Source: Arthrobacter sp. M4
GTDB taxonomy: Bacteria; Actinomycetota; Actinomycetes; Actinomycetales; Micrococcaceae
NCBI RefSeq assembly: GCF_020251205.1
Contig: NZ_JAIWYX010000004.1
Coordinates: forward strand, 248,001 to 312,000
Direction: 5' to 3'
Length of the DNA: 64,000 bases
Below the pieces are notes generated by a model. It was given only the letters and a program-made list of their open reading frames with translations. It was not told the origin of the DNA and did not search any database. This document shows, piece after piece, positions 8,767-16,896 of the stretch (positions are counted from its first letter, which is position 1; each line of letters opens with the position of its first letter). The position numbers were made by a program, and so were the translations under genes.

Positions 8767-9883
8767 CGATCTTCCTGCCTTCGTAGTTCCCTGCCGGATT
8801 CCAGAACTCCTGAAATTCCCTGCTGTAGGCTTCTATCGAGTATTTGGCCTCGTAGGTGCGCCTCGCGTTGGCACCCATCCGGATTGCCGTGCTTCGATCC
8901 AGCGACAACAATTGCGACGAAAGATGCTGGGCGTCACTCATTGTGAATAGAAGTCCGTCATGGCCTTCACTAACAACATCCCGGGCGCCTCCACCATTGC
9001 TGGCCACGACGGCGCGCCCCCTCGAAAAGGCCTCCAGAAGCACCAGGCCAAAAGGCTCCGGCTGATCGGATGGCAAGACCAAAAAGTCGCACAAATCAAG
9101 ATAGGGAGTGATGTCCGACACTTCGCCGACAATTGAAATCCGGTCGGAATGCTTCACCGAAGCTGCGAGTTGGCGCACATCAACGCCAATCCCCACGCTA
9201 GGGGGACCGCCGAGTACGACCAGGTTCCCCGGACACTCCTCCTGGTCCCACGCCGCCAAGAGAGTTTTGTGACCCTTCCAAGAGTTCCATCGGCTAGCAA
9301 CCAGAAAGGTGAGTCCTGGGCCGTCATGTGCTACCGGCATGAAATCGCGGTCCGATTCGCGGTGAGCGTTCAGGAGAGTCACGGCGCGTCCCTTCAGCCG
9401 GTGGGGCAAGGATTCACGCACTGCGTCGGAGATGCAAACGATTCGATCTGCAGCGCGAGCAAACGTCCCCAGAACCGGCGCTTCTTTGGCGGACCATATT
9501 TCCTGGACGTGGAGAGTCACGCGTTTGACGCCCGCGAGCCTGGCAAGCGGCATGCAAAGGACCATTGCCGAAGTAGTGCAATAGACCAGATCCGGTCGAT
9601 CTAGGCGGAGCTGCCTCCAGGTTCCCCACATGCGCTTGATTAGTGGAAGCACTCCGCGGGGTCTCAAGTAACGACGACGCAGAACCGGAAGCGGTGAGAT
9701 CCGGTTTTCTGCACCAAGCGAACCTAGATGGTCTTCCAGTGCATTCTGAGATGGCGGGAGATCATCAGGGAGATGAACAGTGGACTGGCGGCGATCCTCG
9801 TCTGGCAGCGCCTTCATAATCTCAAGCAGGATCTTGTCCGCCCCGTACATCTCATTGCTGGAGTGCAGGAAGACCGATTTCAT
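8753..9883 (-). CDS. Family 4 glycosyltransferase
   Basis: GT-B glycosyltransferase of 376 aa. The N-terminal SSNEMYGADKILLEI loop (about 8-22) and the C-terminal E-x7-E retaining-transferase motif (EPFGLVLLEAFSRGRAVVAS, near residue 280) identify it as GT4. It should act on the cytoplasmic face during assembly of the lipid-linked repeat unit. The ATG at 9883 overlaps the stop codon of the acyltransferase gene (ATGA), a sign of translational coupling. Confidence 0.86.
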   Translation of the reverse strand: MKSVFLHSSNEMYGADKILLEIMKALPDEDRRQSTVHLPDDLPPSQNALEDHLGSLGAENRISPLPVLRRRYLRPRGVLPLIKRMWGTWRQLRLDRPDLVYCTTSAMVLCMPLARLAGVKRVTLHVQEIWSAKEAPVLGTFARAADRIVCISDAVRESLPHRLKGRAVTLLNAHRESDRDFMPVAHDGPGLTFLVASRWNSWKGHKTLLAAWDQEECPGNLVVLGGPPSVGIGVDVRQLAASVKHSDRISIVGEVSDITPYLDLCDFLVLPSDQPEPFGLVLLEAFSRGRAVVASNGGGARDVVSEGHDGLLFTMSDAQHLSSQLLSLDRSTAIRMGANARRTYEAKYSIEAYSREFQEFWNPAGNYEGRKIDAHS

Positions 9884-10545
9884 CGCGACCTCAGCACCTT
9901 GGCTGGTACGCCTGCGACTACGGCGTTGTCTGGAACGTCCTTGGTAACGACGCTTCCGGCAGCGATGACGGCACCGGATCCAACTGTAACGCCGGCCGTA
10001 ATTGTTGCACCGCTACCCACCCATACGTTGTCCCCAATTATGAGGTGTTCGCGTAGGACACCCTGGGACTTAATGGTGGCAGCGTTATCGTCGAACAAGT
10101 GGTTCTCCGAAAAGAGCCTCACGCCCGGCCCGAGCATCACGTCGTCACCGATTCGAATTTCGCCCGAACACCCAATAAAGCATCCGGCACCAAAGCTCGA
10201 ACGATCGCCCACCCACAGGCCTACGCCAACTTCGCCTCCGTAGTAACTGGAGGGACGGATCATGACGCCTCGGCCGATGGAAACGTCTTTGCCGAAGTTG
10301 AGACCGCCTTTTGCCAGTCCTTGAACTTCGGCGAAATCTTCTATGACGAGCCGGCCTTCGTGCGCAATCATCTGTGGATTCGACACCCTCGCCCCACGGC
10401 CAATGAAAAGGGGGCCCCCGGACTTCCGGAGCCACACCTTCGTGGGCGTGCCCCGAAGCAGCATCGGAAGCGTCTTCAGCAACATTTGGAAAGTTGCCAA
10501 CGTGTTGTGTTTCGAAGGCAACCCATCAAAGCGGAGGAGTTTCAA
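9880..10545 (-). CDS. Hexapeptide-repeat acyltransferase
   Basis: Left-handed beta-helix transferase of 221 aa. Repeats are visible throughout (FIGRGARVSNPQMI; SFGAGCFIGCSGEIRIGDDVMLGPGVRL; VWVGSGATITAGVTVGSGAVIAAGSVV), ending VAGVPAKVLRSR. The SENHLFDD segment contributes the likely catalytic histidine. It starts with TTG at 10545, overlapping the stop of the upstream glycosyltransferase. This is the third acyltransferase in the locus, so the polymer is probably multiply acetylated. Donor and acceptor are inferred from the family only. Confidence 0.82.
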   Translation of the reverse strand: MKLLRFDGLPSKHNTLATFQMLLKTLPMLLRGTPTKVWLRKSGGPLFIGRGARVSNPQMIAHEGRLVIEDFAEVQGLAKGGLNFGKDVSIGRGVMIRPSSYYGGEVGVGLWVGDRSSFGAGCFIGCSGEIRIGDDVMLGPGVRLFSENHLFDDNAATIKSQGVLREHLIIGDNVWVGSGATITAGVTVGSGAVIAAGSVVTKDVPDNAVVAGVPAKVLRSR

Positions 10546-11732
10546 TTTGCGACCACCTCCGTGTCCGCATCCACTCGTGCTTGCTCACGAATAGCAACTT
10601 CGTACTTTTCGCAGACACTGTCCCAGGTAAACCCTTCGCTGAGCCGCCTCAGCGCAGCGGTTGAAAGCCTTTCCTGGAGCTCGGGAGAGTCCATGAGCCG
10701 CCGGATTGCCTGCTCAATGGAGTCCGCCGTTGGTTGGCAGAACTCCCCTGCGTCCGCCAGGACCTCGCGGTTGTAGACAGTGTCCCGTGCCACAGTAGGC
10801 GCCCCGTTCGCCATCGCTTGGACAAGCGCAGGGTTGGTCCCCCCAACGCTGTGGCCGTGGAAGTAGGCGCCCGCATTCTTCCAAAGACTTAACAAGCGGC
10901 GATCATCTGCCACATGCCCAAGCCATCGCACGTTTGGGGACTCTTGCGCGAGTGTCTCCGCAGCTTCATCCAAGGGGCCGCCATAGCCGGAAGACCCAAC
11001 AATGACCACGACGTGGTCTCTGGCAAGGCTTCGCGCAGCCTCAAGAAACTCGGGAATTGTGTTTTCCGGCACGAACCTCGCGACGGCAAGAACGTACTTG
11101 CGGCGCAGCAGCGGCGCTTCCAGAGACCCGTCAGAGCGTGCGGCTTCGCCACCATACGGAATGTAGACAGACGATCTCGCGAAATCTACCTGCCAGCGCC
11201 GCTGAATCTCCACCGAGTCAGCAACCAGAACCGTGCCGAATCGGGCAGTCATGCGCGCGCCTAGGCGGAAGACCGCTTTTGCGGCTTTGCCCCACTTGGC
11301 ACGCTCCCACTCGATTCCGTCAACGTTGACAATCGTCGGGATGCCCCTAAGGGCCAGCAATGGAAGCCAGAACCCATTAGCAACGTTCATCACCACAGCA
11401 ACGTCAGGTTTTGCGACCATGGCATGAAGGCAAGACGTCAGACCGAAACTCAGCGTACTGAGAGATTTGCTTTCGACGCCGCGCGTTTCAATAACACGCA
11501 CTCGGTGATCACGATTCGGATCGTCATTTTTCTGCCCAGGACGCCCGTAGACAGAGACGTCCCAGCCTTTGTCTGCCAAATACGGAGCAAGCTTACGAAC
11601 CGCAGTTTCAAATCCGCCATAGTAACTCGGATAACCACGCGTGCCGATAATAGCGACGGATCCCACCATAATTTGTGCCCCCATTGATGACATATCTAAG
11701 GCTGCCGCCCAGAAGAGACCGAGATTTATCAT
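10542..11732 (-). CDS. DUF1972-type glycosyltransferase (GT4, rhamnosyltransferase-like)
   Basis: The N-terminal core GTRGYPSYYGGFETAVRKLA is diagnostic of the DUF1972 domain found in GT4 rhamnosyltransferase-like enzymes. The C-terminal donor half has FHGHSVGGTNPALVQAMANG and a putative E/D catalytic loop. It is the first gene of the eight-gene minus-strand operon. Two starts are plausible: ATG 11732 with AAGGTGA four bases upstream, and ATG 11669, which puts the protein start (MVGSVAIIGTRG) where family members usually begin. If 11669 is used, the extra N-terminal 21 residues are leader sequence only. The CRP-like site at 11809 lies upstream of either start. Confidence 0.85.
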   Translation of the reverse strand: MINLGLFWAAALDMSSMGAQIMVGSVAIIGTRGYPSYYGGFETAVRKLAPYLADKGWDVSVYGRPGQKNDDPNRDHRVRVIETRGVESKSLSTLSFGLTSCLHAMVAKPDVAVVMNVANGFWLPLLALRGIPTIVNVDGIEWERAKWGKAAKAVFRLGARMTARFGTVLVADSVEIQRRWQVDFARSSVYIPYGGEAARSDGSLEAPLLRRKYVLAVARFVPENTIPEFLEAARSLARDHVVVIVGSSGYGGPLDEAAETLAQESPNVRWLGHVADDRRLLSLWKNAGAYFHGHSVGGTNPALVQAMANGAPTVARDTVYNREVLADAGEFCQPTADSIEQAIRRLMDSPELQERLSTAALRRLSEGFTWDSVCEKYEVAIREQARVDADTEVVAN

Positions 11733-11808
11733 CCGTCACCTTAGTGACTGATTGGAACACTTCGCCATCACGTAGCATCCCGCGGTTCACGGTCGCATGT
11801 AAAGCTGA

Positions 11809-11824
11809 TGTGACACTTGTCACA
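11809..11824. promoter_or_regulatory. CRP/GlxR-type operator in the divergent EPS promoter region
   Basis: The sequence TGTGACACTTGTCACA is an exact TGTGA-N6-TCACA palindrome, the consensus of CRP-family regulators, including the actinobacterial GlxR/Crp group. It lies 77 bp before the ATG at 11732 on the minus strand and about 207 bp before the TTG at 12032 on the plus strand. It could therefore govern one or both transcription units of the polysaccharide locus in response to cAMP. The regulator itself is not in the window. The surrounding interval 11733-12031 contains no gene. Confidence 0.65.
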
Positions 11825-12031
11825 TGCTTTCATTTATCGGTCATACTTTCTTTCCATAGAGTCATAGCACACGGGTCCCCTCCTTGGAGAGTCGTGACCA
11901 GTTTGGAGTATCAACATCAACAATAGGTTTCATCTGTTGACGGTTTATGAAACATTCCGGTGGAAGCAACGAACACCTGTAATCTCATGTGGGAGGGTCT
12001 CCCCCTGCCGACAACACTATGGGGGTGTTAA

Positions 12032-13462
12032 TTGGGGACTGTCACAGACTGGCGGAACCGTACAGCTCGTACATTGCGAATTGTCGATGCGTTTGTGATC
12101 GTATGGGCCGTTACAGGTGCCTACGTCATCAGATTTGGGTTTGACCCTGGGCTCACTGTCACTAGGCACGAATCCGCATATTTAGCGTTCTCAGCCGCGT
12201 TGGCAGTCGTTTGGTGGACCATGCTCGGCATTTGGAACACACGACAAAGCCGCGTGCTCGGGGCGGGCCCGGACGAATACAAAAGAGTTGCAGCGGCATC
12301 ACTCTGGCTATTCGGCCTAGTGGCCATCTTTTCTTATGTCCTTCGGATCGACACAGCACGGGGATACGTCGGCATTGCCCTGCCAGCTGGCCTAACAGGC
12401 TTGCTAATCGCCAGATGGCTACTGAGGCAACACTTAAATGTCGATAGGGTTAAGGGCAAAAGAATGTCCCGCGTACTTCTTGTGGGCGGGCCTGGCGCAG
12501 TTGCTCACTTGGCCTCCAGCCTGGAAGAAACGCGGCACGCTGGTTACTTGCCTGTTGCCGTCTACACTCCTGGCTCTCCGGCCAAACAACAACAGATTTC
12601 GGACTTACCCAATCTGGGGTCCACACCGGAAACAGCCCCAATCCTAGAGGCAATCGAACATTGCGACGCAGATTCCGTGGCGGTGTCTGCTGGCGTGCAA
12701 TTACACCCCCAAACGCTGCGGCAATTGGGCTGGGAACTTGCCGCACGTAACGTCGGTCTCATAATGGCACCGGCGCTAATCGACGTTGCCGGACCGCGGA
12801 TACACACGCAACAAGTGTCCGGGTTACCGCTAATTCACGTCACTACACCAACTCTTGATGCCGGGCAGAGAGTGGCAAAACGGCTATTCGATGTCTTTGT
12901 AGCTGGCGCCATGATTGTTGTCTCCGCACCGCTCATGCTCGTAGTGGCAATTCTGGTCAAGGTCGACAGCAAAGGTCCCGTCCTTTTCCGCCAGGAACGA
13001 GTGGGCATCGAGGGCAGCACTTTCAAGATGCTCAAATTCCGATCCATGGTGGTGGACGCTGAGGCCAGGCGCGCCGAGTTGGAGGCCAAGAATGAGGGCA
13101 ACGGGGTCTTGTTCAAGATCAAGAACGATCCCCGGATTACAAGGGTTGGAGGCTTCTTGAGACGCTTCAGCCTCGATGAATTGCCGCAGCTGTTCAACGT
13201 GGTCGGCGGGTCAATGAGTCTCGTCGGGCCCCGGCCGCCCCTCCCGCGGGAGGTCGAGGCATACGAGCGGGACGTGCGGCGTCGCTTACTGGTGAAGCCT
13301 GGAGTAACAGGGCTATGGCAGGTCAGCGGTCGGTCCAACTTGTCTTGGCAAGATTCAGTTCGGTTGGACCTGTATTACGTAGAGAACTGGTCGCTCGCCG
13401 GCGACCTTGTGATCCTGATGCGAACAGTCAGGGCGGTATTCCATAGCACTGGCGCTTACTAG
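12032..13462 (+). CDS. Polyprenyl glycosylphosphotransferase (WbaP/CpsE-like sugar transferase)
   Basis: Initiating enzyme of repeat-unit synthesis: transfers sugar-1-phosphate from a UDP-sugar to undecaprenyl phosphate. Four to five N-terminal membrane segments span roughly residues 15-125. A Rossmann-like middle region (VLLVGGPGAVAHLASSL) follows. The C-terminal catalytic domain starts with a further hydrophobic segment (KRLFDVFVAGAMIVVSAPLM, about 285-304), then KMLKFRSMVVDA and SLDELPQLFNVVGGSMSLVGPRP, with the DE pair of the family. The start is TTG 12032 with GGGGGTG upstream. At 476 aa it is normal length. It heads the plus-strand unit that continues into the DUF4012 gene 32 bp downstream. 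Confidence 0.9.
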   Translation: MGTVTDWRNRTARTLRIVDAFVIVWAVTGAYVIRFGFDPGLTVTRHESAYLAFSAALAVVWWTMLGIWNTRQSRVLGAGPDEYKRVAAASLWLFGLVAIFSYVLRIDTARGYVGIALPAGLTGLLIARWLLRQHLNVDRVKGKRMSRVLLVGGPGAVAHLASSLEETRHAGYLPVAVYTPGSPAKQQQISDLPNLGSTPETAPILEAIEHCDADSVAVSAGVQLHPQTLRQLGWELAARNVGLIMAPALIDVAGPRIHTQQVSGLPLIHVTTPTLDAGQRVAKRLFDVFVAGAMIVVSAPLMLVVAILVKVDSKGPVLFRQERVGIEGSTFKMLKFRSMVVDAEARRAELEAKNEGNGVLFKIKNDPRITRVGGFLRRFSLDELPQLFNVVGGSMSLVGPRPPLPREVEAYERDVRRRLLVKPGVTGLWQVSGRSNLSWQDSVRLDLYYVENWSLAGDLVILMRTVRAVFHSTGAY

Positions 13463-13494
13463 CCAGACGTCCCCAACCAAAGGAAAGCCATCGA

Positions 13495-15357
13495 ATGAGC
13501 CGCACGCGGGTTTCAGCATCCAGCGAGGTACAAGACCCACTACGACGCCGACCCGCCAAGAGGCGAAGGAAGGCGCTGGTTCTGGGGTGGGTGTTGACCA
13601 TCATTCTGGCAACGGCTGCCGCTGTCGGTTGGCTCGTGATGAAGGCCACTACTGTCCGAGCAGAATTAGAAGCGGCAGCCGAACTACTTCCCCGGTTAAA
13701 GGCAGATATCCTTGCTGACCGGAAGGATGGTGCTCTGGCGACCGCCTCTGAATTAAGATCGCACACGGCATCCGCCAAGGCCGCGGTAGACGATCCGTTG
13801 TGGAACATCGCTGTGGCTATTCCGTGGGTGGGCCCGAACTTTTCGGCAGCATCCGAGCTTGCCCGCTCTGCCGACGACGTGGCGAACCTAGGGCTGATGC
13901 CGATCGTAAACGTCTATGACACTCTCGATTGGGACCGGCTTCTTCCGGGCTCGAAGGAGTCCAACCTCGAACCGATCCGAAGTGCATCGTCCACTGTCAC
14001 CTCAGCGGCGAACGCCATCCGACTCTCCACCGAACGTCTTAACGCCATCGATACTGGTTCTCTTATTCCTCAAATCGAGCGGCCCCTGACTCAGGCCCGA
14101 ACAGAACTCAACTCTGTGCGCGATGCGCTGGATGTTGCCGCTGACGTTACGCGCCTGGCACCGGGAATGCTTGGGTCCGATTCGCCCCGTAAGTACCTGG
14201 TGCTCATTCAAAACAACGCAGAAATTCGAGCATCTGGGGGGATTCCTGGAGCACTCGCCGTTCTGACGGCTGACAAAGGCAAACTGACTCTTGGCACGCG
14301 GAGCAGCGCCGGAGCATTAGGAACTTTCGTACCACCAGTCCAAGTGGACCAAGAGCAGACGAATGCTTATTCCGTTCGCCTGGGTAAGTACATGCAGGAC
14401 GTCAATTTGACCCCGGACTTTCCAACATCAGCGTCAACTGCGAAAACCATGTGGGAGCGCGGGACCGGCGAATCAGTCGATGGTGTCATATCCATAGACC
14501 CGGTAGCGCTTGGCTATATCCTGGACGCCACTGGGCCAATTCAACTTACGGGAGATGAAGTGCCCGGCGCGCGAACCAGTCTCCCGAAACAGCTAACTGG
14601 CGCCAACGTTGTGAAGACGCTCATGTCGGACGTTTACACGAACATCACCGACCCCAAAGCCCAGGACCAGTATTTCGCGACAGTTTCCGGTGAAGTATTC
14701 GGAGCCCTAGCCTCAGGAAAATCTGATCCAAAGAAGCTCATAGATGGCATCAGCAAGGGTGCTGCGGAACGTCGCATCGCAATTTGGTCTTCACACCGCG
14801 ATGAACAGGACAAAATTGCAAACCACACAGTAAGTGGTTCCGTATCCGGCCCCAGCGTATCGCCTGCCCAATTTGGCGTGTACTTCAATGATGGCACCGG
14901 GGCAAAGATGGATTACTACGTCAAGCGATCAGTTCAGTTGGTACAGGTTTGCCCTGTGGACGGTTACAACCAAGTGAAAGTCCGCATTACGAGCACTAAC
15001 ACGGCGCCGGCTGATGCTGCTACGTCGTTGCCGGCTTACGTAACGGGAAATGGCGCCTTCGGGGTCCCACCGGGGCAGGTTCAGACGAACATCGTGGCCT
15101 ACGGACCTACGCAATCGCAGATTGAATCAGCTGTCCAAGACGGTAAGAAGGTGCCTTTCGCGGCTAATTTCCACGCCAAACGGCCTGTCGGCTCCGTAAC
15201 TTCTCTGCTAGCACCTGGTCAAAGCACCACCATTGAGTTCACGTTTGGAAAAATTGTTCAACACACTGACCCTGAATTAGTTGTCACACCGACAACAGAA
15301 TCAGTCAAGAACGTAGCACTTCCGACACAACAGGAAACCTGCAATTCGGGACAGTAG
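13495..15357 (+). CDS. DUF4012 domain-containing membrane-anchored protein
   Basis: 620-aa protein with a basic N-terminus, one membrane segment at about residues 31-50 and a large outside domain. The central segment (APGMLGSDSPRKYLVLIQNNAEIRASGG) is characteristic of DUF4012, which is common beside actinobacterial and Chloroflexi exopolysaccharide genes. Function is unknown; the arrangement loosely resembles LCP-type attachment proteins, but no LCP catalytic motif is visible. It starts at ATG 13495 with AAAGGAAAG upstream, 32 bp after the sugar transferase, so cotranscription is likely. Two cysteines lie in the C-terminal quarter. Confidence 0.82.
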   Translation: MSRTRVSASSEVQDPLRRRPAKRRRKALVLGWVLTIILATAAAVGWLVMKATTVRAELEAAAELLPRLKADILADRKDGALATASELRSHTASAKAAVDDPLWNIAVAIPWVGPNFSAASELARSADDVANLGLMPIVNVYDTLDWDRLLPGSKESNLEPIRSASSTVTSAANAIRLSTERLNAIDTGSLIPQIERPLTQARTELNSVRDALDVAADVTRLAPGMLGSDSPRKYLVLIQNNAEIRASGGIPGALAVLTADKGKLTLGTRSSAGALGTFVPPVQVDQEQTNAYSVRLGKYMQDVNLTPDFPTSASTAKTMWERGTGESVDGVISIDPVALGYILDATGPIQLTGDEVPGARTSLPKQLTGANVVKTLMSDVYTNITDPKAQDQYFATVSGEVFGALASGKSDPKKLIDGISKGAAERRIAIWSSHRDEQDKIANHTVSGSVSGPSVSPAQFGVYFNDGTGAKMDYYVKRSVQLVQVCPVDGYNQVKVRITSTNTAPADAATSLPAYVTGNGAFGVPPGQVQTNIVAYGPTQSQIESAVQDGKKVPFAANFHAKRPVGSVTSLLAPGQSTTIEFTFGKIVQHTDPELVVTPTTESVKNVALPTQQETCNSGQ

Positions 15358-15519
15358 CCATCAGGTTAACCCTTTGTAACGGGTCTGGATTTACTTTGCC
15401 CGGATAGTCAAGCGATGATAACGTCTGAGTTGGCACGACTCATGGGGGTTGATCAGTGGATCGCATTGGGATCCACGCCTGCATCATCTTGTAATGCAAA
15501 GGTCTCAGGGGGGACAAAA

Positions 15520-16137
15520 TTGAAAAAGCTTATCGCGGCCGTCGCGCTTGCGGCCACCGTTACATTTGCCGGTTCTGCACCGGCAATCGCGGCCACTTAT
15601 CCGGCTCCAACAACTCCGGGTACCGTTTCTGACGGAACCGTCGCACCGGGTGAAGTTTTCACCTTCTCCGGCACCGGTTTCCTTGCCGGTGAAACCATCA
15701 CCATTACCGTTACACTGACCAGCGCACCCACGGCGATTGGCGGCTTCTCCGGCGGCGCCAGCCTGGCTGCACCGTCCAAGATCACTATCCCTGCTGCAAC
15801 GCAGACCTTCACTACCACCGCCAACAGCTCGGGAGCGTTCTCCTTCCCGGTATCCGTCAGCCAGCCTGGTACCTACGCACTGGCCGCCACCGGCGCAACG
15901 TCTGGCAAGACCGTCACGGCTAGCGTGACTGTTGCAGCTACCGGCTCGGGTCTCGCCAACACAGGTGGCGGAACTGGCACTGGCCTGGCCAACACCGGCA
16001 CCGGAACCGCACTGGCCAACACTGGTGCTGACTCCAGCCTGATCCTGTGGTCGCTGGTTGGTGCCGGCGCGCTGGCCGCAGGTGCAGCCTCCGTCATCAC
16101 CGTTCGCCGCCGTGCGAAGGCCACCGACGCAGCGTAA
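15520..16137 (+). CDS. LPxTG-like cell-wall-anchored surface protein
   Basis: Secreted protein of 205 aa. The TTG at 15520 is preceded by AGGGGGGAC and gives a standard signal peptide (KKLIAAVALAATVTFAGSAPAIAA). The mature part is Thr/Ser/Gly-rich with an immunoglobulin-like beta segment (PGEVFTFSGTGFLAGETITI). The C-terminus has a sortase-type tripartite signal: LANTG at about residue 165, a hydrophobic stretch and an RRR tail. Two further LANTG motifs precede it at about 145 and 156. A longer frame upstream to 15415 is open but lacks a signal peptide start. It lies 162 bp beyond the DUF4012 gene and is followed by a strong terminator. Binding function is unknown. Confidence 0.85.
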   Translation: MKKLIAAVALAATVTFAGSAPAIAATYPAPTTPGTVSDGTVAPGEVFTFSGTGFLAGETITITVTLTSAPTAIGGFSGGASLAAPSKITIPAATQTFTTTANSSGAFSFPVSVSQPGTYALAATGATSGKTVTASVTVAATGSGLANTGGGTGTGLANTGTGTALANTGADSSLILWSLVGAGALAAGAASVITVRRRAKATDAA

Positions 16138-16160
16138 GGCTAAATAAGCTCCACCAAGGC

Positions 16161-16203
16161 AAAGGCGCGGTACTCCAGAGAAATCTGGAGCACCGCGCCT
16201 TTT
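16161..16203 (+). terminator. Rho-independent terminator after the LPxTG-like gene
   Basis: Two 19-base arms (16161-16179 and 16184-16202) pair with one mismatch around a GAAA tetraloop. The right arm ends in a short T run. It begins 24 bp after the stop codon of the surface-protein gene and marks the end of the EPS locus. Confidence 0.85.
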
Positions 16204-16351
16204 GCATTTCAGTTCACAATCGGAGCCCATGGCTGATTTGACTTGCGTTTTCGCGCATCAGGTTCCCTACAGAGTGCACGTCCTGCGATACTTTCCAGTT
16301 ATGGGGAGGCATTGGCGCAGGCCGCGGTTTCAGCTTGAGCTGAACGTGACC

Positions 16352-16447
16352 ATGCCATCAATACACACGTGGCAGTTACTCGGCCTCGGTCTACTGGCCG
16401 TGGCTGCCGTCGGGATGGCGGCTCTCGCACTCATGAGGCCAATGTGA
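16352..16447 (+). CDS. Possible very small membrane protein coupled to vanZ-like gene
   Basis: A 31-codon frame starting at ATG 16352 encodes a peptide that is almost entirely one hydrophobic helix (WQLLGLGLLAVAAVGMAALA) with a short polar N-terminus and a C-terminal RPM. Its stop codon overlaps the GTG start of the VanZ-like gene at 16444, as expected for translational coupling. The frame is also open back to 16202. No strong ribosome binding site precedes 16352, which is the main reason for doubt. I do not recognise a family. Confidence 0.4.
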   Translation: MPSIHTWQLLGLGLLAVAAVGMAALALMRPM

Positions 16448-16881
16448 GTCGTCTCGAATTTCCCATTCCTACCGAGACCTTCTGGCGCAGACTCCTTTTC
16501 GGCTATTTCGCAGTGCTAGGCATCATTGGTTTTTGGCCGACGCCGGTGGATAAGCCGGCGCAGGGAATGCTCATGCGGACCTTGAGCTTCTTGCATCGCC
16601 ACGGAATCCCCGACTGGGTGGACTACGGCTTTACTGAAGCTACCGGAAATGTCCTGCTCTTCGTACCTGTCGGATTCCTGGCGACCCTCGCCTACCGCTC
16701 CAGAAGTTGGTGGGAAAACGCGGCTTTAGGGCTCATGGCGTCAGCATGCATAGAGATTGGCCAATGGCTCTTTCTTCCACAGCGTTACCCGAGCATCGAG
16801 GACCTAATTCTGAACACCTCTGGCACGATAGCGGGAATCTTCCTGGTCTATGTTCAGCGTCGCGGTATCGCAGCAAGTTGA
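16444..16881 (+). CDS. VanZ-like family membrane protein
   Basis: Small polytopic protein of 145 aa from the GTG at 16444. Four hydrophobic segments are visible. The VanZ-type signature ATGNVLLFVPVGFL occurs at about residues 60-75, and IEIGQWLFLPQRYPSIEDLILNTSGTIAG follows, matching the C-terminal half of VanZ proteins. The function of stand-alone VanZ proteins is not well settled; the founding member gives low-level teicoplanin resistance. The reading frame extends upstream to 16369, but that part overlaps the small hydrophobic peptide and looks non-coding. It converges on the alpha/beta hydrolase gene. Confidence 0.8.
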   Translation: MSRLEFPIPTETFWRRLLFGYFAVLGIIGFWPTPVDKPAQGMLMRTLSFLHRHGIPDWVDYGFTEATGNVLLFVPVGFLATLAYRSRSWWENAALGLMASACIEIGQWLFLPQRYPSIEDLILNTSGTIAGIFLVYVQRRGIAAS

Positions 16882-16896
16882 AAGACGCGAGCCCCA

